From positions 1,302,001-1,366,000 of the forward strand of contig NZ_FRCM01000001.1 in assembly GCF_900142915.1 (NCBI RefSeq): DNA of 64,000 nt, read 5' to 3'. The first letter of the stretch is position 1. The number at the start of each line of letters is the position of its first letter. Shown one piece after another: positions 18,720 to 27,045 of this stretch. The notes under the pieces were generated by a model that saw only the letters and a program-made list of their open reading frames with translations, was not told the origin of the DNA and ran no database searches. The position numbers and the translations under genes are program-made. This stretch comes from Mucilaginibacter sp. OK098 (lineage in GTDB: Bacteria; Bacteroidota; Bacteroidia; Sphingobacteriales; Sphingobacteriaceae).

Positions 18720-19117
18720 TACGTGAATAATATTAAAGCGTAAATAACTCTATTAATTGTGGGTGCAAAGGTAAGTTTTGTTTGTGGAATATACAAGGGT
18801 TAGGTTGAATAAGTTGATTGAGTTGGATTAGGTTGATTAAGTTGTAAAGGTTGGAGTGGTTGTAAAGGTTGATGGTAGGGTGGCGAGGCTTCGGGTCTGT
18901 CTGTGCGCGTTATTTTCTGAACCATGATTTACCTGATTTATGGATTTGAGGATGTTTGGCTGCTTTATTTTTTATCGTGGTCATCTTTCAATCCTTTAAT
19001 CATGGTTCAAAAAAGAGGAGCTATCGCTAACGCAAAATCCATATCTAAACTTATTCAACCTAATCAACCAATTACCTACCTTTACAACCATTACAGCATT
19101 TATAACTTCTACAACCA
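18720..19117. repeat. Gene-free stretch with nested inverted repeats
   Basis: Three pairs of complementary words lie inside one another. Outer: GATTAGGTTGATTAAG words at 18803-18843 against CTTATTCAACCTAATCAACC at 19049-19068. Middle: GGTTGTAAAGGTTG at 18841-18872 against CCTTTACAACC near 19078. Inner: TGAACCATGATT (18918-18929) against AATCATGGTTCA (18998-19009). The inner pair looks like the ends of a ~92-bp MITE-like element. No gene was seen. Confidence 0.6.
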
Positions 19118-19531
19118 ATGACCACCCTCTCCACCTTCGAAACTGAATTCCGCGTTCGGCCTGATGATATTGATATGTTTCATCATGTGCACAACAGCAA
19201 ATACTTTGATTATGTGCTGGCTGCCCGGTATGATCAGATGGAACGCTGTTATGGCATGGCAATGGAGAAGTTTTTAGAGCGTGGCTTTGGCTGGGTAGTA
19301 AGCACCGCACACGTTGATTACAAGCGCGCCCTGACTATGGGCGATTACTTTATCGTAAAAACAGGCATCGAAAGCATGAATGATAAAGGCTGCCGTGTAA
19401 AATTCAGTATCACCAATAAAGCTACCGGCAAAATTTGTTGTGATGGTTATTTTGATTATGTGATGATTGATATGGCAACCGGCCGGGGCTTAAAGATTCC
19501 TGAGGATGTTATTGAGCAGTATATGATATAG
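19118..19531 (+). CDS. Acyl-CoA thioesterase, 4HBT hotdog fold
   Basis: A protein of 137 residues, the normal length of a YbgC/FadM-type 4-hydroxybenzoyl-CoA thioesterase. The active-site loop reads DDIDMFHHVHN (Asp19 as likely catalytic residue), followed by the long central helix. It likely hydrolyses acyl-CoA; chain length cannot be told. A second member of the fold is at 30383. It has only a weak ribosome-binding signal and follows the repeat-rich leader. Confidence 0.8.
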   Translation: MTTLSTFETEFRVRPDDIDMFHHVHNSKYFDYVLAARYDQMERCYGMAMEKFLERGFGWVVSTAHVDYKRALTMGDYFIVKTGIESMNDKGCRVKFSITNKATGKICCDGYFDYVMIDMATGRGLKIPEDVIEQYMI

Positions 19532-19546
19532 ATGTGCGGATTTTTG

Positions 19547-19607
19547 ATGTGCAGATGTGCGGATGTAAAAAGCAGTTTATCATTCAAATCAGCATCCGCA
19601 CATCTGC
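19547..19607. terminator. Hairpin of GATGTGCGGATG words between convergent genes
   Basis: TGCAGATGTGCGGATG and its complement CATCCGCACATCTGCA form a perfect 16-bp stem around a loop of about 25 nt, with further GTGCGGAT copies on both sides. It lies between the ends of the thioesterase and PD40 genes and could end transcription from both. Confidence 0.5.
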
Positions 19608-19627
19608 ATATCCGCACATTCGCACAT

Positions 19628-20569
19628 CTATTTCCTCAGCTTCTCTATCACCTCAAAATCTACCGTATAAATATCAGCCAGGCTATTCCCGATACCTTGA
19701 AGTCTCTTATTAAACTGTTCCATATTTTCAGCTTTTGAAGGTGTATCTGCCCAGCGGTTGCGGGTGCTTGAAAAATAGAACCACTTTTTGTCCCGCGTAA
19801 CTTTTGGCGACCATTCTATCCCATCAGAGTTTAAAGGCTCGGGCAGTTTTATGGCTTTTGTCCACACACCGTTTTTGTTATAGCTGATATAAAAATCAAG
19901 GTGCGCTGAAGTGGTCGTGCTTGAGTTATAGATGAGATACGACTCATCTGGCGATATAAAAGCCTCATAATCATTACCCGGCGTGTTAATGGCTTCGCCC
20001 AAATTTTCGGCCGGCTGATATTTTCCATTCTCGTAACGGCAGCGCCAGATGTCGCTCCCGCCAAGCCCGCCCTTCCTTGGCGACCCGAAATAGATGCTGC
20101 CATTATCGGCAATGGTTGGATAATACTCATCTGCTTCACTGTTCACTGGCGCCTCCATGCGTACAGGGTCGCCCCACCCTGTTGCCGAAAGCGTTACCTT
20201 CCAGATATCCGTATCATCTTTTACCGGGTCGCCTTCTTTAAGGGGGCGGTTTGACATAAAGTACAGCGTTTTACCATCGCGGGCCACAAACGGGTCAGCA
20301 TCCATATATTTCCCGGAGAAGGAGGCAACCTGCGCCGTTGTCCATTTGCCATTTCGTTTATACGACACACAAATGGCCGATACTTTTAAATCATAGCTGC
20401 ATTTGATAAAGTAAAGAGTATCTCCGGTTGGTGAAAACGCAGGGTGCGATTCGTAATCACCTTTGCTGATAACACCGGGCTGGAAAACCTGCGGCACATC
20501 GTTTTTATTTTGGGCGGATAATAAACCGTGCACAGAAAGGAATAAAATAAGAGTAGTAAATAGTTTCAT
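19628..20569 (-). CDS. Secreted PD40/TolB-like beta-propeller protein
   Basis: A protein of 313 residues with a signal peptide (cleavage near LSA/QNK, residue 19-20). The rest is made of PD40 (WD40-like) blades, with repeated motifs such as HPAFSPTGDTLYF, DPFVARDGKTLYFMS, YYPTIADNGSIYFGS and SPKVTRDKKWFYFSS. Such propellers are periplasmic or surface binding proteins; OmpA/peptidoglycan or peptidase domains that often follow them are absent. Role unknown. Confidence 0.75.
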   Translation of the reverse strand: MKLFTTLILFLSVHGLLSAQNKNDVPQVFQPGVISKGDYESHPAFSPTGDTLYFIKCSYDLKVSAICVSYKRNGKWTTAQVASFSGKYMDADPFVARDGKTLYFMSNRPLKEGDPVKDDTDIWKVTLSATGWGDPVRMEAPVNSEADEYYPTIADNGSIYFGSPRKGGLGGSDIWRCRYENGKYQPAENLGEAINTPGNDYEAFISPDESYLIYNSSTTTSAHLDFYISYNKNGVWTKAIKLPEPLNSDGIEWSPKVTRDKKWFYFSSTRNRWADTPSKAENMEQFNKRLQGIGNSLADIYTVDFEVIEKLRK

Positions 20570-20668
20570 TTTTAAATAATTGGTTAATCAAAGTTATTTG
20601 CCTGCTCTACATCTTGTCTTTGAATATCAAAGCAAATACTATAAATTGCATTAATTTTTAAGGTATTT

Positions 20669-21136
20669 ATGGATAAAAACTCAATAAGCAAAGCAATAGG
20701 CGAATTAAACGCAGCCATACTACAGGAGCTTGAACAAGATGCGCGGATGTCTATAACCGAAATCGGCAAACGGGTAGGCTTAAGCGGCCCGGCAGTAAGC
20801 GAACGCATTAAAAAGATGGAAGACGAAGGCATTATAACCGGGTACACCACCAATTTAGACTATGACCTGATAGGCTTAACGGTAAATGCATTTATCACCC
20901 TAAAATCAAGCCTTACCCATGCGGGGGTAATAAAAAAGATAGCAGAGATCCCCGAAATATTGGAGTGCTACAGCATAACCGGTCACAATTGTTTAATGAT
21001 GAAGGTTGCCACCCCCACAACTAAACGGCTTGAAGCCATTATAGGGCAATTACAGCAATTTGGAGAGACAAATACATCAATTATTTTATCGGAGACTTTT
21101 GAGAAAAGGGGAGTGTTTACCCCTATGTTATTATAA
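20669..21136 (+). CDS. Lrp/AsnC family transcriptional regulator
   Basis: A protein of 155 residues with an N-terminal helix-turn-helix (about 20-60: DARMSITEIGKRVGLSGPAV, then SERIKKMEDEGII) and a C-terminal RAM/AsnC ligand domain (VNAFITLKSS onward). Family members respond to amino acids and form octamers. It is divergent from the PD40 gene (99 bp between starts). The ligand and targets are unknown. Confidence 0.88.
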   Translation: MDKNSISKAIGELNAAILQELEQDARMSITEIGKRVGLSGPAVSERIKKMEDEGIITGYTTNLDYDLIGLTVNAFITLKSSLTHAGVIKKIAEIPEILECYSITGHNCLMMKVATPTTKRLEAIIGQLQQFGETNTSIILSETFEKRGVFTPMLL

Positions 21137-21138
21137 GA

Positions 21139-21223
21139 TATGAAGCAATTGCATACTATACAAGGCGGCTAGAAGATTGTAGAACCTGCACAGTTCGCGA
21201 TTGCTTCGTACCTCGCAATGACA
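21139..21223. repeat. MITE-like palindromic element, family A copy 2 (reverse)
   Basis: The right end GCGATTGCTTCGTACCTCG plus CAATGACA is the reverse complement of the left end of the copy at 8987, and the inner TAGAAGATTGTAGAACCTGCA matches its centre. The other arm has decayed. Confidence 0.65.
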
Positions 21224-21238
21224 AGTTTTATAATCAGC

Positions 21239-22351
21239 TCAATCCCCTTGATCAGCCACAATACGTGATCTATAATAACATTTCCAAAATACCCCAAACG
21301 AAACGACCAAATTCAACACCACCAGCACCAGGAGCAGCTTAAATAAGATCAGCCAGAAAATGACGACAAACAGGAAGAAGATCCAGAGCATATATTTTTC
21401 CATATCAAGGCCGATATAATAAAGCAAGCAATGGAAAAGCATAGCTATACTTATCCCGGCAAGCAGCAGTTCAAAGGCTATTAAAGGGTTGAACCTGCTG
21501 AACAGCCAAATGCTTTCGGGAAACATCAGGATCAAATAAACTCCGGCAAAACTGCCAAACAATCTTACTCGACTATAAGGCAGGTTACGGGTAAAGCTCA
21601 GCCATTTTTCCTCAAAACTGCGTTCTTCAAATATCAGCTTAACATGGGCTACCACCACGGCCAGCAAGGCAATTCCTGCTACGCGGATATCATGCGCAAC
21701 ATCGGCAAACAATAAAAAAAATCCGGTTATTAACAAGTATGAAAGTGCTTTGGTAACCAGCCAGGTAATTTTATGCTGATCAAACACGTGATAAATAAAC
21801 AGACTAAACCAGGGCTTGCGCCATTTACTGCTCAGGGTTAACATCCATCCTTGCGTGCTGCCATCTACCAGTTTATTTACGGTGCCATGGTATAATATGG
21901 CGCTTAAGCCGGCAAGTAAAAACAGGTATGCAATAATTGCTAAAGGGATTAGGTAATAATGATGCGCTAGCCCCACTCCTGCTGCAATAGCTCCGTAAAC
22001 GGAGATGGGCAACAGCAAAACCAGCTGCAAATAAAACCAGCTTTTAAATTGCCTGTTTTTTGTAAAAGCATTGCTGCTGTAAAATAAAAATTGCTGGTTA
22101 ACTGCCGTTATCTGCCCTATAACATAATGCCAGCTTTTAATGGTGTAAATAAGCCAGCAGGCAAAAACCACCACCATCATTAGCGGACTGCTTACCAACG
22201 TGAGCATTAAAGTTTTATGATAGTTCAGCAACTGCCCCGGCTCAACCATGCCGAACATCACAAAAAAACCAACACACAGGATGCCAGCATGCGCCCGGTA
22301 AAAACCTGAAGCGAATATTTTTAAGAGGATGTTGGTTAGTGGTTTATTCAT
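21239..22351 (-). CDS. ABC exporter membrane subunit (paralogue B)
   Basis: A protein of 370 residues with about eight to ten hydrophobic segments. It is a clear paralogue of the product of 22506-23639: both begin with (M)xxPLxNILxKIFAxGFY, and share IYTIKSW, LFIYHVF and ILYHG/LYYIGL-type motifs. No MacB or ABC-2 signature was recognised with certainty. The pair probably forms the membrane dimer for the ATPase encoded upstream. A family B repeat separates it from the other subunit gene. Confidence 0.65.
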   Translation of the reverse strand: MNKPLTNILLKIFASGFYRAHAGILCVGFFVMFGMVEPGQLLNYHKTLMLTLVSSPLMMVVVFACWLIYTIKSWHYVIGQITAVNQQFLFYSSNAFTKNRQFKSWFYLQLVLLLPISVYGAIAAGVGLAHHYYLIPLAIIAYLFLLAGLSAILYHGTVNKLVDGSTQGWMLTLSSKWRKPWFSLFIYHVFDQHKITWLVTKALSYLLITGFFLLFADVAHDIRVAGIALLAVVVAHVKLIFEERSFEEKWLSFTRNLPYSRVRLFGSFAGVYLILMFPESIWLFSRFNPLIAFELLLAGISIAMLFHCLLYYIGLDMEKYMLWIFFLFVVIFWLILFKLLLVLVVLNLVVSFGVFWKCYYRSRIVADQGD

Positions 22352-22377
22352 GTTTTAATAATTCAAGTTTAGAGCGG

Positions 22378-22477
22378 GTCATGCTGAGGCACTCGAAGCA
22401 CGTGGGCAAAGGCCTTAGCACACTACTTAGCAAGCGAACAGGCCTCTGCGCACATCCTTCGAGTACCTCAGGATGAC
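22378..22477. repeat. MITE-like element, family B copy 1
   Basis: A 100-bp element with 21-bp terminal inverted repeats (GTCATGCTGAGGCACTCGAAG, 19 of 21 matching on the other arm). Its core is the reverse complement of the core of the copy at 37085-37190 (GCGCAGAGGCCT, GTGCT-AGGCCTTTGCCC). Confidence 0.75.
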
Positions 22478-22505
22478 ACCCATTTTTTTTCTTAATTTGT
22501 CACTT

Positions 22506-23639
22506 TCATTCTAATTCTTCCCTATAATAATTATAATAAAACAACATAAACGAAACACCTAAACACGCAGGGATCAGCAGCCAGGTTAGCCCAAACAATA
22601 TCACAAGTGAAATCACAAAAAACATACCCAGCAGCCATGGCAGGTATTTATTCATGGCCAGCCCTATCCGGTATAAAATGCAATGAAACAGCATGGTAAT
22701 TCCCAATAACATCGCTAATAAACCTATCGCCATAAAAAACTTGAAACTGATAAAGATCCACACGCATTCAGGGAGCAGCAATATTAAGTAAGTAAGCACC
22801 TGCTGAACATATAACTTACTTAAACCATATGGAAAATTGCGGGTAATAGTTAAATATACCAAAGCGAAGCGGTGTTGCTGATAGATCAATATTGAATGCG
22901 CCATAACTATGCCCAAGACAGCAAATGCGGCAACACGGCTATTGGTATAAGAATCGCTAAAGGAAAACATGATACTGATGATGGCCAGGTACGACAGCAG
23001 CTTTGTAAACACGAGGGCCATCTTCAGCCTGTCGAATACATGATAAATAAAGAGGCTATAAAATGGTTTACGCCAGTTTTGTCCCCAATTTATCAGCCAG
23101 GTTTGCCCGGCATCTTCAACCAATGCGTTTAGTTGTTTGGTGTAGATGAGTGCGGTTATGGTTATAAGTAAAAAGGTAAATAAAATAATTACCGAAACCA
23201 TACCATAATGATGCAAAACCAACCCTATTACCGAAGCAAGCAAAGTGTAGCACACAAACGGCAGGCTTATGATGAACTGCGTATAAAGCCAGCCTTTAAA
23301 CTGCTTACCCCGCCCGGCAGATAATATGCTGTAATACAAAAATCCGTGGTGCTCAATCCGCAATTGGCCGGATACATACTGCCAGCTTTTTATGGTATAA
23401 AAAATCCATACCGTAAAAAACATCAGCATCATACCGGGGCTGCTTACAAAGGTTATCAGGATCATGAATTGATAATACAGTTCCTTACCCGGTGGCAGCA
23501 GCTTAACATCGCCAAGGGTGTTGATAAAAAAGCAGTAACTAACCAGTATTACGAACAAAAAAATAAGCAGGCCAGAATTTACTTTATAAAATCCCCTGGC
23601 GAAGATCTTAATCAGTATATTGTTCAATGGCTGCTGCAT
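22506..23639 (-). CDS. ABC exporter membrane subunit (paralogue A)
   Basis: A protein of 377 residues with many hydrophobic helices (first at about 22-45, second at about 60-85). Its start ATG overlaps the ATPase stop codon by one base (TAATG), so translation is likely coupled. The N-terminal NNILIKIFARGFYKVNSG and later LFIYHVFDRLK match its neighbour at 21239. Two related membrane proteins plus a small ATPase recall LanFEG-type self-protection transporters and other ABC-2-like exporters. The substrate is unknown. Confidence 0.65.
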   Translation of the reverse strand: MQQPLNNILIKIFARGFYKVNSGLLIFLFVILVSYCFFINTLGDVKLLPPGKELYYQFMILITFVSSPGMMLMFFTVWIFYTIKSWQYVSGQLRIEHHGFLYYSILSAGRGKQFKGWLYTQFIISLPFVCYTLLASVIGLVLHHYGMVSVIILFTFLLITITALIYTKQLNALVEDAGQTWLINWGQNWRKPFYSLFIYHVFDRLKMALVFTKLLSYLAIISIMFSFSDSYTNSRVAAFAVLGIVMAHSILIYQQHRFALVYLTITRNFPYGLSKLYVQQVLTYLILLLPECVWIFISFKFFMAIGLLAMLLGITMLFHCILYRIGLAMNKYLPWLLGMFFVISLVILFGLTWLLIPACLGVSFMLFYYNYYREELE

Positions 23640-24271
23640 TAGCGGGTAAATTGCAGCGTTTGTCCATCCACCAAAAGTTCGCCAGCATCAAGGTGTTCAT
23701 CCACATCCAGCGCCTGGTGCGATGACAGCATAAAGCTAACACCTTTATCATGCTGTTCGCGGATCCAACTATACAGAATTTTTAACGATTCGGTGTCAAT
23801 GGTTATCAATGGTTCATCCAGTAAGATCAGCTTAGGGTTGCCAAGGAACGCCAACACCAGCGACAGCTTTTTCAGCATGCCGCTGCTATAAGTGCCAATG
23901 GGCCTATCTATATAGCTTTGCATTTTCATACTTTCGATAAAGTACTGCTCCTGCCCTGCCGGTGCATCTTTGGCAGACGAAAACAGGTTTACCATTTCTT
24001 TCCCGGTTAAAAACTCCGGAAAAAGCGGCTCGGCCTCGGCAAAGTTTACCAGTTTGCGGTAATTAACAGGTTGTTTTTTTATGCTGATGCCGCCGTCAAG
24101 CACAATATCGCCATCGAAAGCTAAGATCCCGGCAATGGATTTAAGCAAAGTGCTTTTACCGGATCCATTAACACCTTTTATCCAATAGATCCCCGGCTCA
24201 ATATTAAAATCGGCAATTGTTAAAGCAGGAAAGTTCCCATAAAATTTTTTGAATTCTACAAAATGCAGCAT
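23639..24271 (-). CDS. ABC transporter ATP-binding protein
   Basis: A protein of 210 residues, one complete nucleotide-binding domain: Walker A GVNGSGKST (33-41), signature YSSGMLKK (128-135, a variant of LSGGQ), Walker B LILLDEP (148-154) and H-loop SSH (183-185). The short length and SSGM signature are typical of exporter ATPases paired with ABC-2-like membrane proteins. It starts the three-gene exporter unit and is divergent from GG-leader peptide 3, with 214 bp between the starts. Confidence 0.88.
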   Translation of the reverse strand: MLHFVEFKKFYGNFPALTIADFNIEPGIYWIKGVNGSGKSTLLKSIAGILAFDGDIVLDGGISIKKQPVNYRKLVNFAEAEPLFPEFLTGKEMVNLFSSAKDAPAGQEQYFIESMKMQSYIDRPIGTYSSGMLKKLSLVLAFLGNPKLILLDEPLITIDTESLKILYSWIREQHDKGVSFMLSSHQALDVDEHLDAGELLVDGQTLQFTR

Positions 24272-24485
24272 GCAGGAAAGTTTTTTGTTAGATGTGGGAG
24301 AAAGGGGATTGTTACAGGGATGGATTTCTTTAATTACCTGGAATTTATTTCCAGGTCCACATAGTCTTTTTGCGGGCCGTAAAGCGCTGCATTGTAACAG
24401 ATGCGTTGCTATTCAGAAATAATTTTGCAATCGATTAATAATTCCTCATATTTAGATGAAAGTTTTTTAACCTAAAATTACACGT

Positions 24486-24707
24486 ATGAAAAAAACAAAT
24501 TTGATGAATCTAAGATCAGATTCTAAAAACATCCTCTCAAGAGCGCAAATGAAAAATATTAGGGGAGGAAATATCCCTCCGGGATGCGTTTGCAACTCCG
24601 ACACTATAGATCCGCATTACCCACCCCCACCGCCACCGGGATGTACCACCTATCAACCAGCCAGTGGCGCGTGTTCACAGGATTATCATTATCTCCTTTG
24701 CTGTTAA
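24486..24707 (+). CDS. GG-leader Cys-rich peptide precursor 3
   Basis: A protein of 73 residues. The leader ends in LSRAQMKNIRGG (residues 17-28), matching the L(S/T)RxxhKxhxGG form of peptides 1 and 2. The core differs: GCVC, a run of six Pro (PPPPPPGC), then a Cys and a terminal CC, again six Cys in all. The gene is divergent from an ABC exporter operon, which might give export or self-protection; this is inference. A strong terminator follows it. No modification enzyme is adjacent. Confidence 0.75.
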   Translation: MKKTNLMNLRSDSKNILSRAQMKNIRGGNIPPGCVCNSDTIDPHYPPPPPPGCTTYQPASGACSQDYHYLLCC

Positions 24708-24733
24708 GTAATCACGCTGAAAGAAGCAAAAAC

Positions 24734-24766
24734 AAACAAAAAGCGGCTAATCGCCGCTTTTTGTTT
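24734..24766. terminator. Bidirectional intrinsic terminator
   Basis: A perfect 14-bp stem (AAACAAAAAGCGGC / GCCGCTTTTTGTTT) around a 5-nt loop, with T runs on both strands, lies between the convergent peptide 3 and flavoprotein genes. Confidence 0.85.
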
Positions 24767-24787
24767 ATACAGAAATCCCATCAATAA

Positions 24788-26452
24788 TTATACTACAGGA
24801 ATCCCTAATTTTCCGCGCCAGTAATCGTTTACAAAAACCTGCTTAGGGTCCATTGTGTTTCTTAAAGTCATCCAATCGTTCCATTTCGGGTACCTTGCGG
24901 AGATATAGGTTACACCTGGTGTACCATTAACCGTGTCGGGGATGTATTTACCCCAATGCGGGCGGTAATTAAATTCCGCTAGTAAATCCCAGAAACTTTG
25001 GTAAAACGTTGCCGGGTCGCCCTGGTTATAGCCGAACCAAAACACATCGATCCTGATCACATCCTGCTGGTACGAAGGGCTCAGCCAAAAATCATTATGC
25101 CTGGCTGCATAAATTTCACAGCTAAAGCTAAGATCGATGGTAATTGGCTGGGCATCGTAATAAGCTTTCAGCTTATCCATCACCTGCTCCGACTGGTTAA
25201 TATCTATCCATAATTCTGTAAACCAAACCGGCATCAGTTGATCGCTCATCTGGTTATCCATAGGCAGGCCTGTGTACCAGCGATCTGAGAATAGCTGCGG
25301 CCCTTTATTTTTATTAGTTGGCGTATCAACGGTAACAAAAATGTCCATAATAGCCGGGAAGATCTTTGTTGGATAGTTACCCTCTACCAAAAGTTTAATA
25401 ATTTCATACTCTAAATGATTTTTTTCACCAAAAAGATTTTTCAGCCAGGTGGGCCACTGGCCTATAGCCCTGTATAAAAGATTAGCCGCTATATTGGCAG
25501 GAATAGGGCTGCCCAAAAAATAGGGCACTTCTTCATAAGGTTTTAATCCGTCAGCAGATGGTTTCTCGCCCATTAATTCATAAGCATGTTTTGCCCAGTC
25601 TGCAGCCCCGGCCTGGTCTGTACGGCTTGCCTGCCAAACTACCATTCGTGACAGGTCTGTGTTCGGAACGTTGTTTTGCTGTGGCCACCACATTAAACGT
25701 GTATACTGGGTTTGCTCTAAAAAAGTTTGCATGTTTGGTAATTCGGGCGATGTTCCGAACAGGTTGATCAGGGAACATTTATCCGCGTATTCAATAGTTT
25801 CAGACCCCTCGATATAAAATTGAGGTATGCAACTAAAAGTTGCAGATACAATAACGCCAAACAAGCCCATGGAAGCTATGCCTACCGCATAAAACGGGTC
25901 ATCAGGATCACCAGAAGTGGGCTTTGTAAAAGTAGTTACTGCAGCGTGTCCCCCCTGGCAGGTAACTACGTCAACACTCACTATTGCATCTTCGAAAGAA
26001 AATTGAGTTGAGCCACCAGAGGAAGCGGTTGACAAAAATCCCCCGACAGTTTGATGGGTTATGCCGCCAAGGTCGGGCAGTGCACGGTTTAATGAAGGAT
26101 CACCTGCATTAGTACCAACGTTATCTAAATAATAACATAAGGAATTTTCTACGGTAGAAATGCCCGTCGGATCAAAGGGATCAACCCCCAGATGGCAACC
26201 GGCCTGCACCCTTACAGTGTTGTGGTCAGGCATCACCACCGCATACATTTTGGCAAGCATTATATACTTGTAGGTCTTTCCGGTTGATGATTTTTGCTCT
26301 GTCTCCAGGTCTCCAATTAATGGGAATGAGTGGCCTGAGCCGCGAACGCAAATGATTTCGTTGTTGTTTGATGCTTCATTTACCAGCGTAATTACATCGT
26401 TATTGTTTTCTGGCAACCAGTAGGTTGCTCCGTTTACAATTATGGTATCCAT
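24788..26452 (-). CDS. FAD-linked oxidoreductase, aldonolactone-oxidase-like
   Basis: A protein of 554 residues with no signal peptide. The N-terminal PCMH-type FAD domain shows VRGSGHSFP (His41 in GSGHS) and TVGGFLSTASSGGS. The C-terminal part has HWGK (499-502) and DPKQVFVNDYWR, the hallmarks of the D-arabinono-1,4-lactone oxidase domain found in L-gulonolactone oxidase and alditol oxidase. It probably oxidises a sugar lactone or polyol with O2 or another acceptor. The substrate is unknown. It stands alone. Confidence 0.8.
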   Translation of the reverse strand: MDTIIVNGATYWLPENNNDVITLVNEASNNNEIICVRGSGHSFPLIGDLETEQKSSTGKTYKYIMLAKMYAVVMPDHNTVRVQAGCHLGVDPFDPTGISTVENSLCYYLDNVGTNAGDPSLNRALPDLGGITHQTVGGFLSTASSGGSTQFSFEDAIVSVDVVTCQGGHAAVTTFTKPTSGDPDDPFYAVGIASMGLFGVIVSATFSCIPQFYIEGSETIEYADKCSLINLFGTSPELPNMQTFLEQTQYTRLMWWPQQNNVPNTDLSRMVVWQASRTDQAGAADWAKHAYELMGEKPSADGLKPYEEVPYFLGSPIPANIAANLLYRAIGQWPTWLKNLFGEKNHLEYEIIKLLVEGNYPTKIFPAIMDIFVTVDTPTNKNKGPQLFSDRWYTGLPMDNQMSDQLMPVWFTELWIDINQSEQVMDKLKAYYDAQPITIDLSFSCEIYAARHNDFWLSPSYQQDVIRIDVFWFGYNQGDPATFYQSFWDLLAEFNYRPHWGKYIPDTVNGTPGVTYISARYPKWNDWMTLRNTMDPKQVFVNDYWRGKLGIPVV

Positions 26453-26689
26453 TGTTAAAAGGTTTAAGTTTCGGCCAATTTAACTAATAATTATTTAACA
26501 TCACAAAATAATTCAGCTGCCAATCTTTTTTTTATTCATTGGTAATAAAATATTTACAAATGAGTAATGTTTTACATTTTTTTTCTTCATTGGTACAATT
26601 TGTAACCCACGGATAAATTTACAGGAGTTTAAGATTAAGCATGTTTGAAAGATTTATAATCCTTCATTTTCATTGCCACAACGCTAAAA

Positions 26690-26890
26690 AAATTACCAGG
26701 GGCGGAGCCTCGACCTATATTGTAACAACGGATTTTAATCCGTTGGCTATAAAAAGAACCATAGGTTCGGTACATATAAACACTTCCTAAGATCGATATG
26801 CATTGTGCCGATGGCACTCAGTACTTGTGCTAGTAGTTCTCAACGGGTTGAAACCCGTTGTTACAAGATGTATCGAGCCGAAGGCTCTTA
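26690..26890. repeat. Orphan REP-like palindrome cluster
   Basis: The cluster holds, in order: CAACGGATT-TT-AATCCGTTG (26726-26745), GAACC-ATA-GGTTC (26756-26768), GTGCC-GAT-GGCAC (about 26806-26818), CAACGGGTT-GA-AACCCGTTG (26841-26860) and GAGCC-GAA-GGCTC (26875-26887). These follow the same two-stem grammar as the array beside the transposase at 3.4 kb, but no transposase is here. The rest of 26453-27045 shows no gene. Confidence 0.8.
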
Positions 26891-27045
26891 CTGTAAGAGA
26901 CAACGAATCTTTCGAACGTTTATAATTTATAATCCCGACCAACATTAGAAATCAAATATCAGCGCTTAGTAATATTCTCTGGTGTATTACTTACTTTAAA
27001 ACATTTATATTAGGTTCACGTTGGAACGTTTAAACATAGCAACTC

